Origin: Gymnogyps californianus
Taxonomy: Eukaryota > Chordata > Aves > Accipitriformes > Cathartidae
Direction of reading: 5' to 3'
Assembly (NCBI RefSeq): GCF_018139145.2
Contig: NC_059500.1
Coordinates: 28,997,437 to 29,061,436, forward strand
DNA length: 64,000 bases
In this document: in pieces, positions 38,217 to 48,274 of the stretch
How positions within the stretch are numbered: position 1 is the stretch's first letter
Layout of the letters: every line of letters begins with the position of its first letter
Notes under the pieces: generated by a model
The model's input: the letters and a program-made list of their open reading frames with translations, nothing else
What the model was told of the DNA's origin: nothing
The model's database searches: none
Translations under genes and position numbers: made by a program

Positions 38217-39603
38217 GCAGCAAGCTGTTTAGATATTGCAGCCTTGAAAACTGTAGAGAGAACAAACTCCCTTTTTGAATGTGAAGGGTAGAACCTGGTC
38301 TCATCCACCCAAAGGAGCAAGTCTTTCCCACTAGAAGTTATATGGAGAGAGATGGAAGCTATTAAAAGCCTTGCCTACGGCCTGTTTCACCCTGACTGGC
38401 ACAAACTGTTTGTAGAATGTCATCTTCTTTGTCTGAGCCACATTCCCATGGCCTCAAAGGTTACTCCATTCACTTTGCCATTTGACTGAAGCAGAAACTG
38501 TACATGGTGATGTCAGTATCCTTGAACAAGCCACCAGCTGCATAAAGCCCTACTCCTAACTCCCCAGCCCCAAGAAGTAAAGGAACCCAGAGTTTGCTGC
38601 TAACATTGACATGTGGTGGAGAAAAAAATCATACAGAGCATTTCTTTCTACAAATAAGGTTAGCTAGAAAAGGTTTTATTATATATTATTAAAATAGATG
38701 TGGACACAAATGGAAGTTGTCCTGATTTATTCTGTTAACTCATGCACTCCTTTGCTTTGAAAAGGCTGGCTCATTAGTAGGAGAGCACGCAATTTGGCAT
38801 AAGACAGTTTGCCCCAATGGATTTCAAGGCAGTGTTACAGAAAGGTAAGAGTGATAATGCCCCACAGTGCTGATTTGGCAGCACACAGATGATTCTACCA
38901 GGCAAGAGACAGGCTACTTACAGTATGGTCATACTTCTAGGAATAGCAAAGGACTTTAACTTGTGTTCCTGAGATACAAACCTGACTCATTTATATGTCT
39001 TCTCTTGCCATTTTGTCTTTTTGGAAATAGTATATTAACTTACAGTTATGCTACATCTCCCCACCCTGTCCAGCCAGCAAACTGGAGTAGAATACGTTGA
39101 CAGCCTTGTGTGCTACATTGAGATCCTTCTTTAATACGCAGTTCTGACTCATTCTCTACTGCATACAAAAAGACAATGGTTTCCACAGAATCAATAATAT
39201 CCAAAGGTTTTTTTTATGAGACATATCTACAGAGATATATTTTACTAACTTTTTTAGGAGAGCACACTTTTTTGAAGACCTCTGAAAGAAGGTGAGCTTC
39301 CTTCTGACTTCTCTTTCTGGGAGAAACAAATAACTTCTCCCAGGAAAGCAAATCAGACTGAAATCCCTATTTTATAAATATTGCTTTGCATGATTAAGAA
39401 GTGAGATAGGAAAAGAAGAAATTTATTCAGAGATTTTTCTCCCTAAGAGGAAATAATTTCATCTTTAGTCACCTCCTGTTCTAACATTGCTATTTTCCAC
39501 AATGTTTTTATGGCAAGGGATTGAAGAAAAGAAGTGAGTTCTGACTTTTCCTGTGCTAGCTTGTGAGAGGAAGAAAGTGTTAGAAATGTGTGTTAGCTTT
39601 ACA
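38217..39603. other. Unique DNA, no gene
   Basis: No recognised repeat or coding segment. AT-rich, with frames below 80 codons. Confidence 0.6.
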
Positions 39604-39705
39604 TGTCCAGGTTTTGATAGTGAGGGGATGGGAGGGTCTGCAGGGGTGGCACCTGTGAGAAGAGGCTTGGGCTGCCCTGTGCCGGACTCATTGCAGAGCA
39701 CAGCT

Positions 39706-39731
39706 GAGCCCCTCAGCCGAGCCCCTCAGCC
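39706..39731. repeat. 13-bp tandem duplication
   Basis: GAGCCCCTCAGCC occurs at 39706-39718 and directly again at 39719-39731, inside the LTR upstream of its TATA-like sequence. Confidence 0.85.
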
Positions 39732-39895
39732 AAGCCAGTGGCATCTCTGGGAATATAGTTAAACAAGGGCAAAAAATGCTGCACAGCATCTGTGAGAGTG
39801 AAGAGTGAGAAAAATATGAGAGAAACAGCCCTATAGACACCAAAGTGAGAGAATGAGGAGGCGGAGGAGGTGCTCCAGGCACTGGAGCAGAGATT

Positions 39896-40140
39896 CCCCT
39901 GTAGCTGTGGAGGACCACAGTGGAGCAGATATCCACACTGCAGCCCGTGGAGAACCCCACACTTCAGCAGGAGGAGATGTTCTGAAAGAAGCTGCAGCCT
40001 GTGAAGAGCCCACACCAGAGCAGACTCTTGGCAGGAGCTGCAGCCCTTCAAGAGGAACCCACACAGGAACAGGTTTTCTGGCAGAAGCTGCAGCCCATGG
40101 GGAACCCACACAAGAGCAGCATGAAGGATTGTATCTTGTG
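39896..40140 (+). repeat. Degenerate 40-55 bp tandem array inside LTR
   Basis: About five units, each opening with CTGCAGCC or CTGTAGCT and containing CCACA and an AGCAG element, begin near 39897, 39940, 39991, 40039 and 40088. Unit length varies from about 43 to 53 bp. The array keeps open frames on both strands (plus 39853-40215; minus 39831-40247 and others). I take this as a composition effect. Confidence 0.75.
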
Positions 40141-40372
40141 GGGAGGGACCCCATACTGGAGCAGAGGAAAAGTGTGAGTAGGAAGGAGCAGAAAAGAGGA
40201 ACCGTTATGGACTGATCGTAACCCCCACCGCCTTGCGCCATTTGCAAGGGAAGGAGGTTGAAGAGTTGAGCGTGAAGGAGAGAAGTTCAACATGAGAAGA
40301 AGGGGTGGGATAGGGGGAAGGTGGTTCAGTTTTGTCTTTGTTTCTCACCATCCTACTCTATTTTTAATCAGC

Positions 40373-40378
40373 AATAAA
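40373..40378 (+). promoter_or_regulatory. Polyadenylation signal of the 39604 LTR
   Basis: AATAAA lies in the 3' third of the LTR, as expected for the R region, followed by a T-rich stretch. Any present-day use is unknown. Confidence 0.5.
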
Positions 40379-40560
40379 TTAAATTGAATTCTCCAAGTCG
40401 AGTCTGTTTTGCCCATGATGGTAATTGGTAAGTGATCTCCCTGTCTTTATTTCAACCCAGGAGCTTTTTCACCTTTTTTCTTCCCCTGTCCTATTAAGGA
40501 GGCAGAGTGAGATAGTGGCTGGGTGGGGGTCTGGCAGCCAGCCAAGGCTAACCTGCCACA

Positions 40561-43141
40561 AAAGGAAATAAAAATTCTTGCATAGAAGCTTTCCAGCATT
40601 GATCTGGATTTTATCTGCTTGATAAAGCCCTCTTCCAAAGGTTTTTGGAGTGCCTGTACTTCCTAATTATTATCAGCATGTGTGCATAAAATTCTCTATT
40701 GGTGCTTCCAGTCAGATTTAGAAAAGTCTGCAGCTGCCAGATGGAAAGTAGGGGAAATAGCTTGACTTTCTGATGAACTGCAGTTTTAAGCTGGTGATAT
40801 TTCTGTCATTCTGATGTATGTCAAATGTCCACCTTCTAGATATCTTGACTTTCTGCCAGCCTGGACTCCCCATCTGTTTTGCAGTTCTCTGCCTCATGGA
40901 AGAAGAATAGGCCATAAAGACGTGTGCTTGGTCTTCCTGTTGACTACTTCAGCAGGACCAAGACGAAGGTAGAGAAAAATTATGAAGAAACTGGCTAATG
41001 AAAGGGTTTGTGAGTGAAAATGACTCAAAGAAATCTCACAGGGTTGTGCAGTAACTGCTTGCAGCTTAGGAAGTGATCTGCATAGAGTCACAGCTGACTA
41101 CTGTGAGCTGGCGCAAAAGCAAGGGTAAATGGAGGACTGAACAGGGACATTGAGGGAGGGACTTTTCTCACACAGAAGCACCTCTGTTTCAAACTTGAGC
41201 AGTAAATGTGTCTCTATGAAGAGCCCTTCATAATGTACGTGACAGTAAGTTTGGCTTAGGAGGAGGCTTGGGAACTATTTGTTTGGTACCTAGCAAACAG
41301 TGTTAGCAGTGGATATGGGACTTCGGGGCTTTCAGTCATTTACAGAATACAGATAGACTGATGTTCATTTTCACTTTTGTATCTGTAGACAAAATAGTCT
41401 CTAAGTTTTAAGCAAGAGCAGACAATATTATTAAGTTAAAATTACTTGATACCACACACTTTGGTCAGTATTTGAAATGAAATTCAAGATATAGGGAAGG
41501 TTTCATTTGTTTCCATATTTCACTTGGGATGAGATCTCCACCAAAACTTTAATAAATAAACATTTCTGGATAAAATAAACATGACTGTTCCAAGTGGCTT
41601 ATAAATCTAAAGACAGAAACTCTGCGAACAACTTATCATTAGCATTTCAGCTCACATGGTCAGTACTATTATACTTGTGGCTCATCCAGGCTCACAATTT
41701 CTCCCTCATGTTCCAATAACCTCTGACAAGAAGTGGCGCTGAGCAGGAAGAATGAGCTTTTGAGGAGTTTGTGAATTATTTGAATTCATGGCAGATTTTA
41801 GACTTATCGAAGGTGTGAGCTGTTTTTGAGAAGGGACCAGAACAGCTCTGAAAGGATATCTGGGATCCCAATTTTGTGCCCACCTTTGATCTGGTTTTTC
41901 CTCATGGAAGAATTTTGGGAGCTCAATAGTGATCAAATTAAAAGTGTGGGCATATGGGTCTGATTCTGTTCACACTTGCTCCCCTGAAGACATTAAGCCT
42001 GTCAAAGACTGCCTGATCTTGGCAGAAAGCGCAATACCTCAAGTTGCAGACTGCAGTGTTCCCAGGTCACAGAATTCTTTGGAGGGTCTTGTTTTCTACT
42101 AAACCCATAAATTTCTATGTTTAGTGACTGAGCCAGCAGACACCACAGTGGGCAGAAGAACTCAGTGAACGTTAAACCCAGAGGATATCTGCAATGCAAG
42201 GACATTTTGTCATTGTGAACCTAGTGACTGCTGGGTCACTGCTATTGGGGAAGGGCGGGGGAGGAATGGGGTTGGAGTCTAGAAATGCTGTAGAGCTTTA
42301 ATGACCATTGTTGCTATACCTTGTACAGATGCATTGAACTGTGCTATGTAGCCTAAGAAGGAAAAGAATGCAATATGATATTGAAGAGCCCTAAAGAGGA
42401 GGCAGCTTCATGGCAGGAACTAAGGCAGTTACATAAAGATCCAATGCAATGGACCAGGACTGAATCAGGACCGTGACTTTCCTTTCCTCCCTGGAAGTAG
42501 TACTGACTTGTCTTGGTCAAAAGTCAGGTATGGATTCCTGCACTCTGTAGATCTTGTCCTAGTGTCAACTGATCTGTATGGTGTGGTGGTAGAGTCTCTC
42601 TGCTGTTGTTTTGCCAAGGCAAGTATCCAGCTCAGTTTTAGGAGTCTCATAACATGGCTGTGACACATGCATGGAATCAAAAAACATCGCTGTGTAAAAT
42701 AAGCAGTGCCATCAGAGTAATGCAAAGAAGCCTTCTTGAAATGAGAATCAGGTGGAGGAAAGGATTTTGGGGAACTGTTTTGTAGACTGGACTTCAACTT
42801 TTGTTGCCAACTTTACCCCATTTAGATAGTAAGTTCTTGAGGGGAGACTACTGCCCTGTGACACTTTATGCATATCCCTTAGCCCCCAGATCCCAGAAAC
42901 AGCCCACACTAAATTATTTTTCCCTTTCAATTCCCTCCAACACCAGAGGAACAACAGTGTTCCTCTGCTTTTGCAGAAAAAAGGAAAATACAGCCTGTAA
43001 ATATCATGGAAAATAAGCGCAATGAACTCGGGCCTTTGCAGGACTCCATCTAATGCAGAGACAGTCACTGGCTGTTATCATAGGTGATGTGGTTGCTGTT
43101 TTGCAGTGGTTACTATCAAGAAATACTCAGGCACTAACAGC
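40561..43141. other. Unique DNA, no gene
   Basis: No coding segment or repeat family recognised. The minus frames of 106-110 codons near 42465-43068 carry no motif and overlap one another. Confidence 0.6.
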
Positions 43142-43402
43142 TGTCCTGGTTACGGCTGGGACAGAGTTAACTTTCTTTTTAGTAGCTGGTACAGCGCTCT
43201 GTTTTGGATTTAGTGTGAGAACGATGTTGATAACACTCTGAGGTTTTAGTTGTTGCTAAGTAGCACTTATCTTAAGCCAAGGACTTTTCAGTTTCCCATG
43301 CTCTGCCAGCAAGCAGGTGTGCAAGAAGCTGGGAGGGAGCATAGCCGGGGCAGCTGACCTGAACTAGCCAAAGGGGTATTCCATACCATGGAACATCATG
43401 CC

Positions 43403-43477
43403 CAGTGGTTAGCTCAGTTGGTTAGAGCATGGTGCTAATAACGCAAAAAGGTCACGGGTTTGATCCCCAAATTTCCA
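43403..43477 (+). pseudogene. tRNA-Ile(AAT) pseudogene inserted in LTR
   Basis: The sequence follows vertebrate tRNA-Ile-AAT from the D arm to the T arm. The A box is TAGCTCAGTTGG (43410-43421), the D stem GCTC/GAGC is intact, the anticodon loop is CTAATAA with anticodon AAT at 43437-43439, and the B box is GGTTTGATCCC (43457-43467, one CpG-to-TpG-type change). The acceptor stem is not preserved (CAGT at the 5' side, AAATTTCCA at the 3' side), and the anticodon and T stems have mismatches, so it should not yield a working tRNA. CCAGT flanks the insert at 43402-43406 and 43475-43479, while the sister LTR at 63627 has a single CCCAGTATATAAAC here. This fits retroposition of a tRNA or of a tRNA-Ile-derived SINE head. 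Confidence 0.88.
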
Positions 43478-43478
43478 G

Positions 43479-43486
43479 TATATAAA
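43479..43486 (+). promoter_or_regulatory. LTR TATA box
   Basis: TATATAAA, at the position where the sister copy has TATATAAA (63891-63898). It lies 12 bp downstream of the B box of the inserted tRNA. Confidence 0.65.
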
Positions 43487-43615
43487 CTGGGGGAGTTGGC
43501 TGGGAGGCACGGATCGCGGCTCGGGAACTAACTGGGCATTGGTCAGCGGGTGGTGAGCAATTGCATTGTGCATCACTGTTCCCCCCCCCCTTCCTTTTTT
43601 TTTTATATTCCTTTT

Positions 43616-43640
43616 CATTACTATTATTATTATTATATTT
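43616..43640. repeat. (ATT)n microsatellite in LTR
   Basis: A run of ATT units interrupted once, continuing more loosely to about 43670. The minus-oriented copy at 48275 has the complementary AAT array at the homologous place. Confidence 0.85.
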
Positions 43641-44792
43641 CATTATTACTATTGTTAGTATTATATTTTACTTTAGTTATTAAACTGTTCTTATCTCAAC
43701 CCACGAGTTTTACTTTTTTTTCTTTCCTTTCTTCCTCCTCACCCCACTGGGAGGGGGAGGGGGAAACAGCTGCGTGGTGCTTAGTTGCTGACTGGGGTTA
43801 AACCACGACACAGCAAATACAGATATTTTTACAACAGGTAAAGCTGTATCTCCTCCTGTCTTTGAAATGGAGCAAGGATGTAATTTATTGCTGCAGTACC
43901 TATCCCTGCTGTTTTGCTTAAGACCTTGTCAGCTTTCCTATTATAAAGCCCATTTTTCAGATATTTAGCCACAGCTGAATGAATGAACTCCAGTAAATAC
44001 TTGATCCAGCAAATTTGCCTTTTGTCTGAAATCTCAGGATGTACATACTATGCATAACTAGTTTCCCTCAGTGCATACATGCTCATGACTCGTTAACAGC
44101 CCTGCCACAGATTTTACGATGCCTGCACGTTTGGAATCCTCACACTGTGCTTGGTGCTTAGTTGCCTCTACTAATGCTTCCCAAGCTTAAACTGATCACC
44201 TCAGCTGCAGCTGAAGGCACTGAATTTCCAATGAGTGTGTGTAGTCACCATTTAGCTGGACAGCCATTTGAGTCACAAGACAAAAATATGTAGACAAGGC
44301 TGGCTTAGGAGGGATGTTCTCACCTGCATCAAGCAAAATTGACTAGGCAAGCTTTTTGCACTTGCTGAACCTTAGCTTGAAAGTGTTCAAGTTTCCTTTC
44401 TCTCTATTTCTCCTTCACACACAACCCATTCTCTGGAATCAAACCTTTTATTTAAAGTTAAGATTAAAATAAAACATTTAGTTGCTTCGAATTTCCACAG
44501 TTACAGCCATTCTGGAGACATTATTTCTAAGCCGACTTCGCCAAAAGATCTGTTATCTTTGAAAATATATACAAATTTTTTATGATCCTGTTACTGCTTT
44601 GAAAGTATAATAGCTAATCTGTTAGCACAGTCAACAACTGTGGGCATTTAAGTATGGTGTAACCAATGCCTGATTCTTTTATGTGTTTTCCTCTCTCTTT
44701 TGTCCGAGCTTGGTTTGGCACATAAAACACTTCTGATTCACTTGAATGCCTGATTACAGGGCAACTGAGATCCTGGTATGGAATGTGTCATT

Positions 44793-44820
44793 AAATTAGT
44801 CAAAACATTTTGACTAAATT
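44793..44820. repeat. Near-perfect 28-bp palindrome
   Basis: AAATTAGTCAAAA, then CA, then TTTTGACTAAATT. The arms are 13 bp with one mismatch, and the inner 9 bp are perfect. The arms contain TTAGTCA and TGACTAA, which resemble AP-1 half-consensus sites in mirror arrangement. Confidence 0.85.
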
Positions 44821-45474
44821 CTTAAAGAGAAGGATAGGTTTGAATTTTGTTTCTCCTTTATCTGAACTTTTTATCTGACCCTAATTTGAGTGGGAAAAAT
44901 GTTATGCATGAAAAACAGCCATCTTAGGAATGGTTAAAATAAAACTGTACTTCATTAGGATTGCCTAAGGCTGAGGCTATGTCATATTCTATGGCATACA
45001 GATGTCTTCAGAGAAATAATATTATTTATTTGTGCTTTTCCTTCCTTTAATTTGTGCTCATGTATGATGGAGAAAAGAGAAATGAGATTGCTTGCTGTGG
45101 CTAGAACTTGAAACTACTTATGTTTGAGTGTGTTACAGTCAATATTTAAGTTTGTCTTTTTATTTCTTGTTCAATTTAAATTAATTTAAAGAAAGTAGAT
45201 GGTACATATTTCATCTAAATATTTTAGGCATTTTCATTCTTTAATATCCTTAACAGGTGGGCAAGTACATGCAAATCAGCCTTCTTCCCAGCAGGCTGTC
45301 AGCTAGTTTATATGGGAAAACAGAAAGCTTGAAAGACAAACTGATCATAAAGGCTTTTAGAGTGATCTGACTGTGCTTAGCAAGCCTTGCTCAAGTGTGA
45401 AAAATATAGTTAGCATGTACGTGTATAAGAGGTGCAGTATTAATTTATTCCTTATAGGAGATGACACATACATT

Positions 45475-45596
45475 TTGTATAGTATATTATTCTCTGTACA
45501 TATATAATAGCTTTTTCTATATTATATGCATAAGAATATACACATACAATATATAATACTTAATATAGATAGTATAAAATAACATATAGTATAAGG
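45475..45596. repeat. AT-rich low-complexity stretch
   Basis: About 120 bp of almost pure A/T with scattered ATATA and TATAATA words (for example CATATATAATAGC at 45500 and CAATATATAATAC at 45547). No regular unit. Confidence 0.7.
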
Positions 45597-46178
45597 GCCA
45601 TGAACCAATCAGTGCTAGTGGTGCAAACACCACAAGACATATAATAGCCAGCAACCTGAACAGTCTCCACCCAATGTTTGGGGAGGATACTGAAGCTCAG
45701 TTTTCTGCCAAGAGTCATGACAATGTATTTTTTTGAAGGTTTCAACCTCTTTCTTTAAAAGAATGCTTGGTAAATTATATTTATGGACATTAGAATAACA
45801 TTTTTTTCTTCCGTCAGCAGTTACTGCATTTGTCCAATCAAAAATGAAATTCGTGGAGATGAAGAAGGACTGTGTTTATTCTTGCTGATATTCTTCTAGC
45901 AGGACTGCTGGGATTATTGCATCTTCTTTGGCTAGCTGGAATTATTATCACATTGCAAATGTGGGGTTTCCAAAAAACTGCACAAAAAGGGGTTCCAAAC
46001 TCCCATCTGTAAAGCCTTGTGAATCCAGATTTATAGATCTTGGATAGCAAAACAGATAAAGCATTAATGAACAGCTGAGCTTTAAGAGTTTCTTCAGACT
46101 TGTAGAAAAGTCCACTGTTTAAAGAGGAATAACCTTTTCTGAGGTTTCTATTGATGTTTCTCCAGATGAAAATGTTTA

Positions 46179-46222
46179 TTTTTAAATGTTTTATCTGGTG
46201 TTTTTAAATGTTTTGTCTGATG
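46179..46222. repeat. 22-bp tandem duplication
   Basis: 46179-46200 and 46201-46222 are adjacent 22-bp units starting TTTTTAAATGTTTT that differ at two positions (ATCTGGTG versus GTCTGATG). Confidence 0.88.
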
Positions 46223-46261
46223 AAAATTATTTCGTCAGATGAAAAAGTTTATTTTCATCAG
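46217..46261. repeat. 10-bp inverted repeat
   Basis: CTGATGAAAA (46217-46226) and TTTTCATCAG (46252-46261) are perfect reverse complements with a 25-nt spacer. The left arm overlaps the end of the adjacent tandem duplication. Confidence 0.82.
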
Positions 46262-46540
46262 GCATCCTGTAAGAACTTTTATGAACCATAGCAAATTTCA
46301 GAGATGATTCTCATGGGTGTTTGTTAAGCAACATTGGCATAGGGTGGAAATGGAAAAAAAACCATTAAATTTGAGAGCTGATGAAGGAGGGTTTCCTGAG
46401 GTGTTGCACATTGCAGTCCACAGAAAGTTTTGAGTCCTTCCAGTGCTTGTATGTTCTCTGCTTTCAGCCACTCTTAAATTGTTGCTTTCATCAGAGAATC
46501 ACAGAAGTGTTTAGGTTGGAAGGGACCTCTTGAGATCATC

Positions 46541-47048
46541 TGGGTCCTCCTTCTTCCACTTCTTGAAGATGCGAGTGGCATTTGCTTTCTTCCAGTCCTC
46601 AGGAACCACTCCCTTTCACCATGACCTTTCCAAGATACTCAAGAGTGTCCTTGCAGTGGCATCAGTTCAGCTCCCCCAGCATTTGTGGGTGCATCTTGTC
46701 AGGCCTCATGGACTTGCATATCCAATTTAACTGCTCCTTAACCTGGTTCTCCTCCACTGAGTGTAAGTCTTCCTTGCTCCAGACTTTTGTTCTTGTGTCA
46801 AGGGCCTGGGGTTCCTGAATGCTGGTCTTACAAGTAATGACTGAGGCAAAGAAGGCATTGAATACCTCAGCTTTTTCCATGTACTTTGTCACCCTGGTCC
46901 TTGCTCCATTTAGCAGAGGAGCCACATTTTCCCTAGTCTTTCTTTTTCTGTTGATGTACTTGTAGAAGGTCTTCCTGTTGCCCTTTACATTCCTCACCAG
47001 ATTCAATTTTAGGTGGGTTTTGGCTTTCCTAACCCTATCCCTACACAA
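46541..47048 (-). pseudogene. CR1 ORF2 fragment (linker and start of RT)
   Basis: The minus frame 46662-47048 (128 codons) reads NRKTFYKYINRKRKTRENVA, PLLNGARTRVTKYMEKAEVF, NAFFASVITCK and VWSKEDLHSV. It then gives LNWICKSMRPDKMHPQMLGE, the segment leading into the RT fingers. This is the longest intact piece of this CR1. The catalytic motifs A-C are not present because of the deletion on its 3' side. Confidence 0.88.
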
Positions 47049-48010
47049 TCAGACAGCATCTCTATACTCCTCCTCGGTCACCTGCACCCACTTCCACCTC
47101 CTTTTTATGCCTGAGTTCAGCCACAGGCTCCTTACTTATCCATGCAGGCCTCCTGCTGCCTTTGCTTGGTTTCCTGCCTTTCAGGATGGCTCTTTCTAGA
47201 GTTTCAGGGTGGATCCTTGAATATCAACCAGCTGTCATGGGTCCCTCTTCTCTCCAGGGCTATATCCTTTGGGATTCTTCCAAGCAGATACGTGAAGAGA
47301 GGTTAAAGTCTGCCCTCCTGAAGTCTATGGCTGTGGCCCTACTTTTGCCTTTGCTCCCTCCTCTTCAAATCCTGAACTTCGCCACCTCATGGTCACTCCA
47401 GCCAGGATTACCTCCAACTTTCACATCCACAAACAGTTCTTCTTTGTTTATAAGCATCAGGTTCATCAGAGTACCTTTCTTTGCTGGTTCCTCAAACGCC
47501 TGTATCAGGAAGTTGTCATTAATGCACTCTAGCAATCTCCTAGGTTTGTGCTCTGCTATGTCGCTTTCCAGCAGATATCGGAGTGGTTAAAGTTCCCCAG
47601 GAGGACCAAGGCCTGTGAATGAGAGGCTTCTTCCAGTTGTTTGCAGAAAGCCTTATCTACTTCTTGGTTAGGAGGTCTACAGCAGACACCCACTACAAAT
47701 TCACCCATGTTATTCTGCCCACTAATCTAGACTCATCAGCTCTTGACTTTATCCTGACCCATCCCCAGGCAGGGCTCCATGCATTCTGGCTGCTTTCTCA
47801 CACAGAGGGCAACTCCCACTCCTTGCCTTCCTGGCCTGTCCTTGCTGAAAAGCCTGTATCCGTCCATTACAGCACTCCAGTCATGTGAGTTATTGCACTA
47901 TATCTCCATAATCCCAGTGAGGTCATAGCCCTGTAACTGCACACAGACTTCTAATTCCTCTTGTTTGTTCCCCATGCTGCATGCATTAGTGTGGAGATGT
48001 TTCAGAGACA
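47049..48010 (-). pseudogene. CR1 endonuclease remnant
   Basis: The reverse complement of about 47925-48005 translates in pieces as LKHLHTNACSMGNKQEELEV followed by a QGYDLTGIMEI-like stretch, the start of the APE-type endonuclease. The usual Glu-Thr-Trp appears altered. The remaining 900 bp follow the domain only with stops and frameshifts. Plus-strand frames over this stretch (46978-47199, 47162-47590, 47619-47888) are antisense shadows. Confidence 0.72.
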
Positions 48011-48274
48011 CCTAAGCGTGCTGATTCCCCATAAGTCCGTTCTGCAGGCAGTTCCTTCTTTACATGCCTATACTTGAAGTGATTGAATTTCACCTCTCTT
48101 TTGTGGATTGCGCTCTCTTTTCTGTTCCAGTCACCCTGGGCCCTTGGCTTTCATACCTCATCCACAACTCCCTCACTTGTTATTTGAGGAATCTCTCTAT
48201 GACACCACCGTTCTTAGTTTAAACCTCTCCTTATCAGGTTGGCAAGCCTGTTGGCAAAGGTCCTTTTGCCCCAC

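Larger units (their letters stand above)
39604..40560 (+). mobile_element. Solo LTR of a second ERV family with internal tandem repeats
   Basis: The segment starts TGTCCAGGTTTTGATAGTGA and ends AAGGCTAACCTGCCACA, giving TG...CA termini. It contains a TATA-like AATATAGTTAAAC (39752), AGAGATTCCCCTGTAGC, a tandem array of 'ctgcagcccgtgg...cccacac..gagcag' units (39896-40140), an AATAAA signal at 40373-40378 and a pyrimidine-rich tail. This architecture matches a common avian ERVL-type LTR known for such tandem units. No clear target duplication was seen, so the 5' boundary is less certain. No internal retroviral genes adjoin it. It differs entirely from the other LTR group in the window. Confidence 0.82.
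43142..43810 (+). mobile_element. Solo LTR, ERVL-like group, with tRNA insertion
   Basis: Starts TGTCCTGGTTACGGCTGG and ends GGTTAAACCACGACA (TG...CA). Four flanking bases CAGC occur on both sides. It carries a TATA box (43479-43486), C10 and T10 runs, an ATT-rich segment, ATTAAA (43679-43684) and the GAGTTTTACTTTTTTT stretch near the 3' end. It is the same family as the copies at 48275, 60029 and 63627. It differs by a 73-bp insertion of tRNA-Ile sequence directly upstream of the TATA box. Nothing retroviral follows it (no primer-binding site or gag), so it is a solo LTR formed by recombination between LTRs. Confidence 0.92.
43811..46493. other. Unique AT-rich DNA, no gene
   Basis: No recognised coding or transposon sequence. 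It contains a near-perfect palindrome (44793-44820), an AT-only-like stretch (45475-45596) and a 22-bp tandem duplication next to an inverted repeat (46179-46261), each listed separately. Confidence 0.55.

Noticed and set aside
39604..40560. CRISPR-like or satellite array
   Set aside because: Units are degenerate, of unequal length and lie inside an LTR with TATA-like and AATAAA signals. This is a vertebrate genome.
43403..43477. Functional tRNA-Ile gene
   Set aside because: The acceptor stem does not pair and the anticodon and T stems carry mismatches. Flanking duplication and location in an LTR favour a retroposed pseudogene.
43403..43477. Retroviral primer-binding site
   Set aside because: A primer-binding site lies just after the 5' LTR and covers only about 18 nt complementary to a tRNA 3' end. 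This is the sense-strand body of a tRNA inside the LTR.
46978..47888. Plus-strand frames of 73-142 codons
   Set aside because: They are antisense to the minus-strand CR1 endonuclease and RT region.
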